Assembly (NCBI GenBank): GCA_021730635.1
Contig: JAJNNC010000003.1
Coordinates: 124,001-188,000, forward strand
Direction of reading: 5' to 3'
DNA: 64,000 nucleotides
DNA from: Catalimonadaceae bacterium JC749
GTDB lineage: Bacteria; Bacteroidota; Bacteroidia; Cytophagales; Cyclobacteriaceae
Made by a program: the position numbers and the translations under genes. The notes under the pieces are model-generated. The model saw only the letters and a program-made list of their open reading frames with translations. It ran no database searches and had not been told where the DNA came from. The stretch's first letter is position 1; each line of letters opens with the position of its first letter. Shown piece by piece: positions 63,124 to 64,000 of this stretch.

Positions 63124-64000
63124 ATGAGAAAAATCAGTATACAAATCTACTTTTCCCTGCTTTTATTACTCTGGGGGTCCGAACTGTATGCACAAAATGC
63201 AGAAAAGAAAAAAAAACCAGCTCCCCTAACGCCAAAAGAACAACAGATGCTCACCACGCTGACAGAGAAAGAGGAGCAGTATGCAACCCTAGCGAAGGAA
63301 ATCTGGTCTTTGGCCGAACTGGGCTACCAGGAAGAAAAAAGCGCCCAGCGCTTGCAACAAACCCTGCAGGAGGCTGGCTTTTCTATTACTCCATCAGTAG
63401 CCCAAATTCCTACCGCTTTTGTAGCCTCTTATGGACAGGGCGAGCCCGTCATTGGGATACTGGCCGAATTTGATGCACTGCCCGGCCTTTCCCAGGAAGC
63501 AGTGCCCGAAAGAAAAATAAGGGTTGAAGGAGGCGCCGGACATGCCTGTGGTCATCATCTGTTTGGCACAGCCTCTGTAGCTGCTGCTATCGCGGTGAAA
63601 GACTGGCTGCAAAACACCGGCACCACAGGCACCATACGGCTCTATGGAACACCCGCGGAAGAAGGAGGCGCCGGCAAAGTATATATGGTACGGGCTGGAC
63701 TGTTCGACGATGCCGACGTTATGCTGCACTGGCATCCTTCCAGTAAAAATACAGCAAACGCTGCTTCCTCCCTGGCCAACAAGTCTGCTAAATTCAGATT
63801 TTATGGAAATGCAGCCCATGCGTCGGCCGCACCCGAACAGGGTCGTTCGGCACTCGACGGAGTAGAAGCCATGAACATGATGGTGAATATGATGCGGGAG
63901 CATGTGCCTTCAGAAAGCCGTATCCACTACGTCATCACCAAAGGAGGAGAAGCCCCTAACATAGTGCCTGAGTTTGCTGAAGCTTTTTACTATGTCAGAC
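63124..64000 (+). CDS. M20-family amidohydrolase, 3' end beyond the window
   Basis: From ATG 63124 an open frame of 292 codons reaches the edge without a stop. A signal peptide (ISIQIYFSLLLLLWGSELYAQ) indicates export. The amidohydrolase body has EIWSLAELGYQEE, VIGILAEFDALPGLSQ, GAGHACGHHLFGTA (metal-binding His/Cys) and TPAEEGGAGKVYMVRAGLFDDADVMLHWHP split over two blocks. This is the aminobenzoyl-glutamate/peptidase M20D group with two metals per site. Truncation is only by the window. Confidence 0.9.
   Translation, partial: MRKISIQIYFSLLLLLWGSELYAQNAEKKKKPAPLTPKEQQMLTTLTEKEEQYATLAKEIWSLAELGYQEEKSAQRLQQTLQEAGFSITPSVAQIPTAFVASYGQGEPVIGILAEFDALPGLSQEAVPERKIRVEGGAGHACGHHLFGTASVAAAIAVKDWLQNTGTTGTIRLYGTPAEEGGAGKVYMVRAGLFDDADVMLHWHPSSKNTANAASSLANKSAKFRFYGNAAHASAAPEQGRSALDGVEAMNMMVNMMREHVPSESRIHYVITKGGEAPNIVPEFAEAFYYVR

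Noticed and set aside
1-64000. CRISPR array, prophage, toxin-antitoxin or defence island
   Set aside because: No regularly spaced repeats, no integrase, transposase or nuclease-defence genes, and no tRNA genes were seen.

Overview
The window reads as a chromosomal segment of a free-living, Gram-negative member of the Bacteroidota, most likely of the Cytophagales type. The signs are a TonB-dependent receptor paired with a DUF4249 lipoprotein, a DUF4369-like/thioredoxin protein, muropeptide ligase Mpl, several matches to the Bacteroidota -33 TTTG / -7 TAnnTTTG promoter, and the near absence of Shine-Dalgarno sequences. A complete seven-subunit Mrp antiporter and a formylglycine-type sulfatase fit a marine or saline habitat, but that is inference. 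I saw no rRNA, tRNA, CRISPR array, prophage or intact insertion sequence. Gene density is high and most genes are recognisable housekeeping or accessory functions.

Layout. 1-3.1 kb: a truncated lipoprotein gene, a VKOR-like membrane protein and dnaB. 3.3-10.0 kb: a minus-strand unit of a tandem universal stress protein followed by mnhABCDEFG. 10.2-17.0 kb, plus strand: sulfatase, mpl, a DEDDh exonuclease and a fused trehalose-6-phosphate synthase/phosphatase, facing a GH15 glucoamylase/trehalase (17.1-18.9 kb). 19.1-25.8 kb: FAH-family hydrolase overlapping an M23 peptidase, a 28-codon membrane ORF, a DUF218 protein, a LolA-like periplasmic protein, pdxH and an acetylornithine-type aminotransferase. 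25.8-31.7 kb: an unknown helical protein, FloA, a cyclopropane-synthase-like methyltransferase, an MBL hydrolase and a class-C serine hydrolase.

31.7-38.5 kb is mostly minus strand: a sugar 3,5-epimerase-like protein, a methyltransferase/GT2 pair, an ATE-like protein, DinB, a methyltransferase, FabF and TetR. 38.9-42.0 kb, plus strand: histidine kinase, APS/PAPS reductase and a nucleotide-sugar epimerase. 42.0-53.1 kb, minus strand: coiled-coil membrane protein, flavin-fold stress protein, a four-gene unit (MBL, GT39, ABC ATPase, ABC permease), a TlpA-like protein, and trpC-trpF-trpB-trpA. 53.4-64 kb: arginine deiminase family protein, VOC protein, methyltransferases, DUF4249/TonB receptor pair, a cysteine-free HMA-like protein, a CDP-alcohol phosphatidyltransferase, a GNAT enzyme and a truncated M20 amidohydrolase.

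The most striking structure seen is the promoter of the TetR-fabF unit. A perfect 18-bp palindrome fills the 20-nt spacer between a perfect -33 TTTG and a perfect -7 TATATTTG, which predicts direct autorepression by steric blocking. I did not find a convincing wholly new multi-gene system. The best leads are the TetR/FabF unit, the MBL-GT39-ABC unit, the degenerate VKOR-like and CDP-alcohol transferase proteins, and several small intergenic palindromes and repeats.
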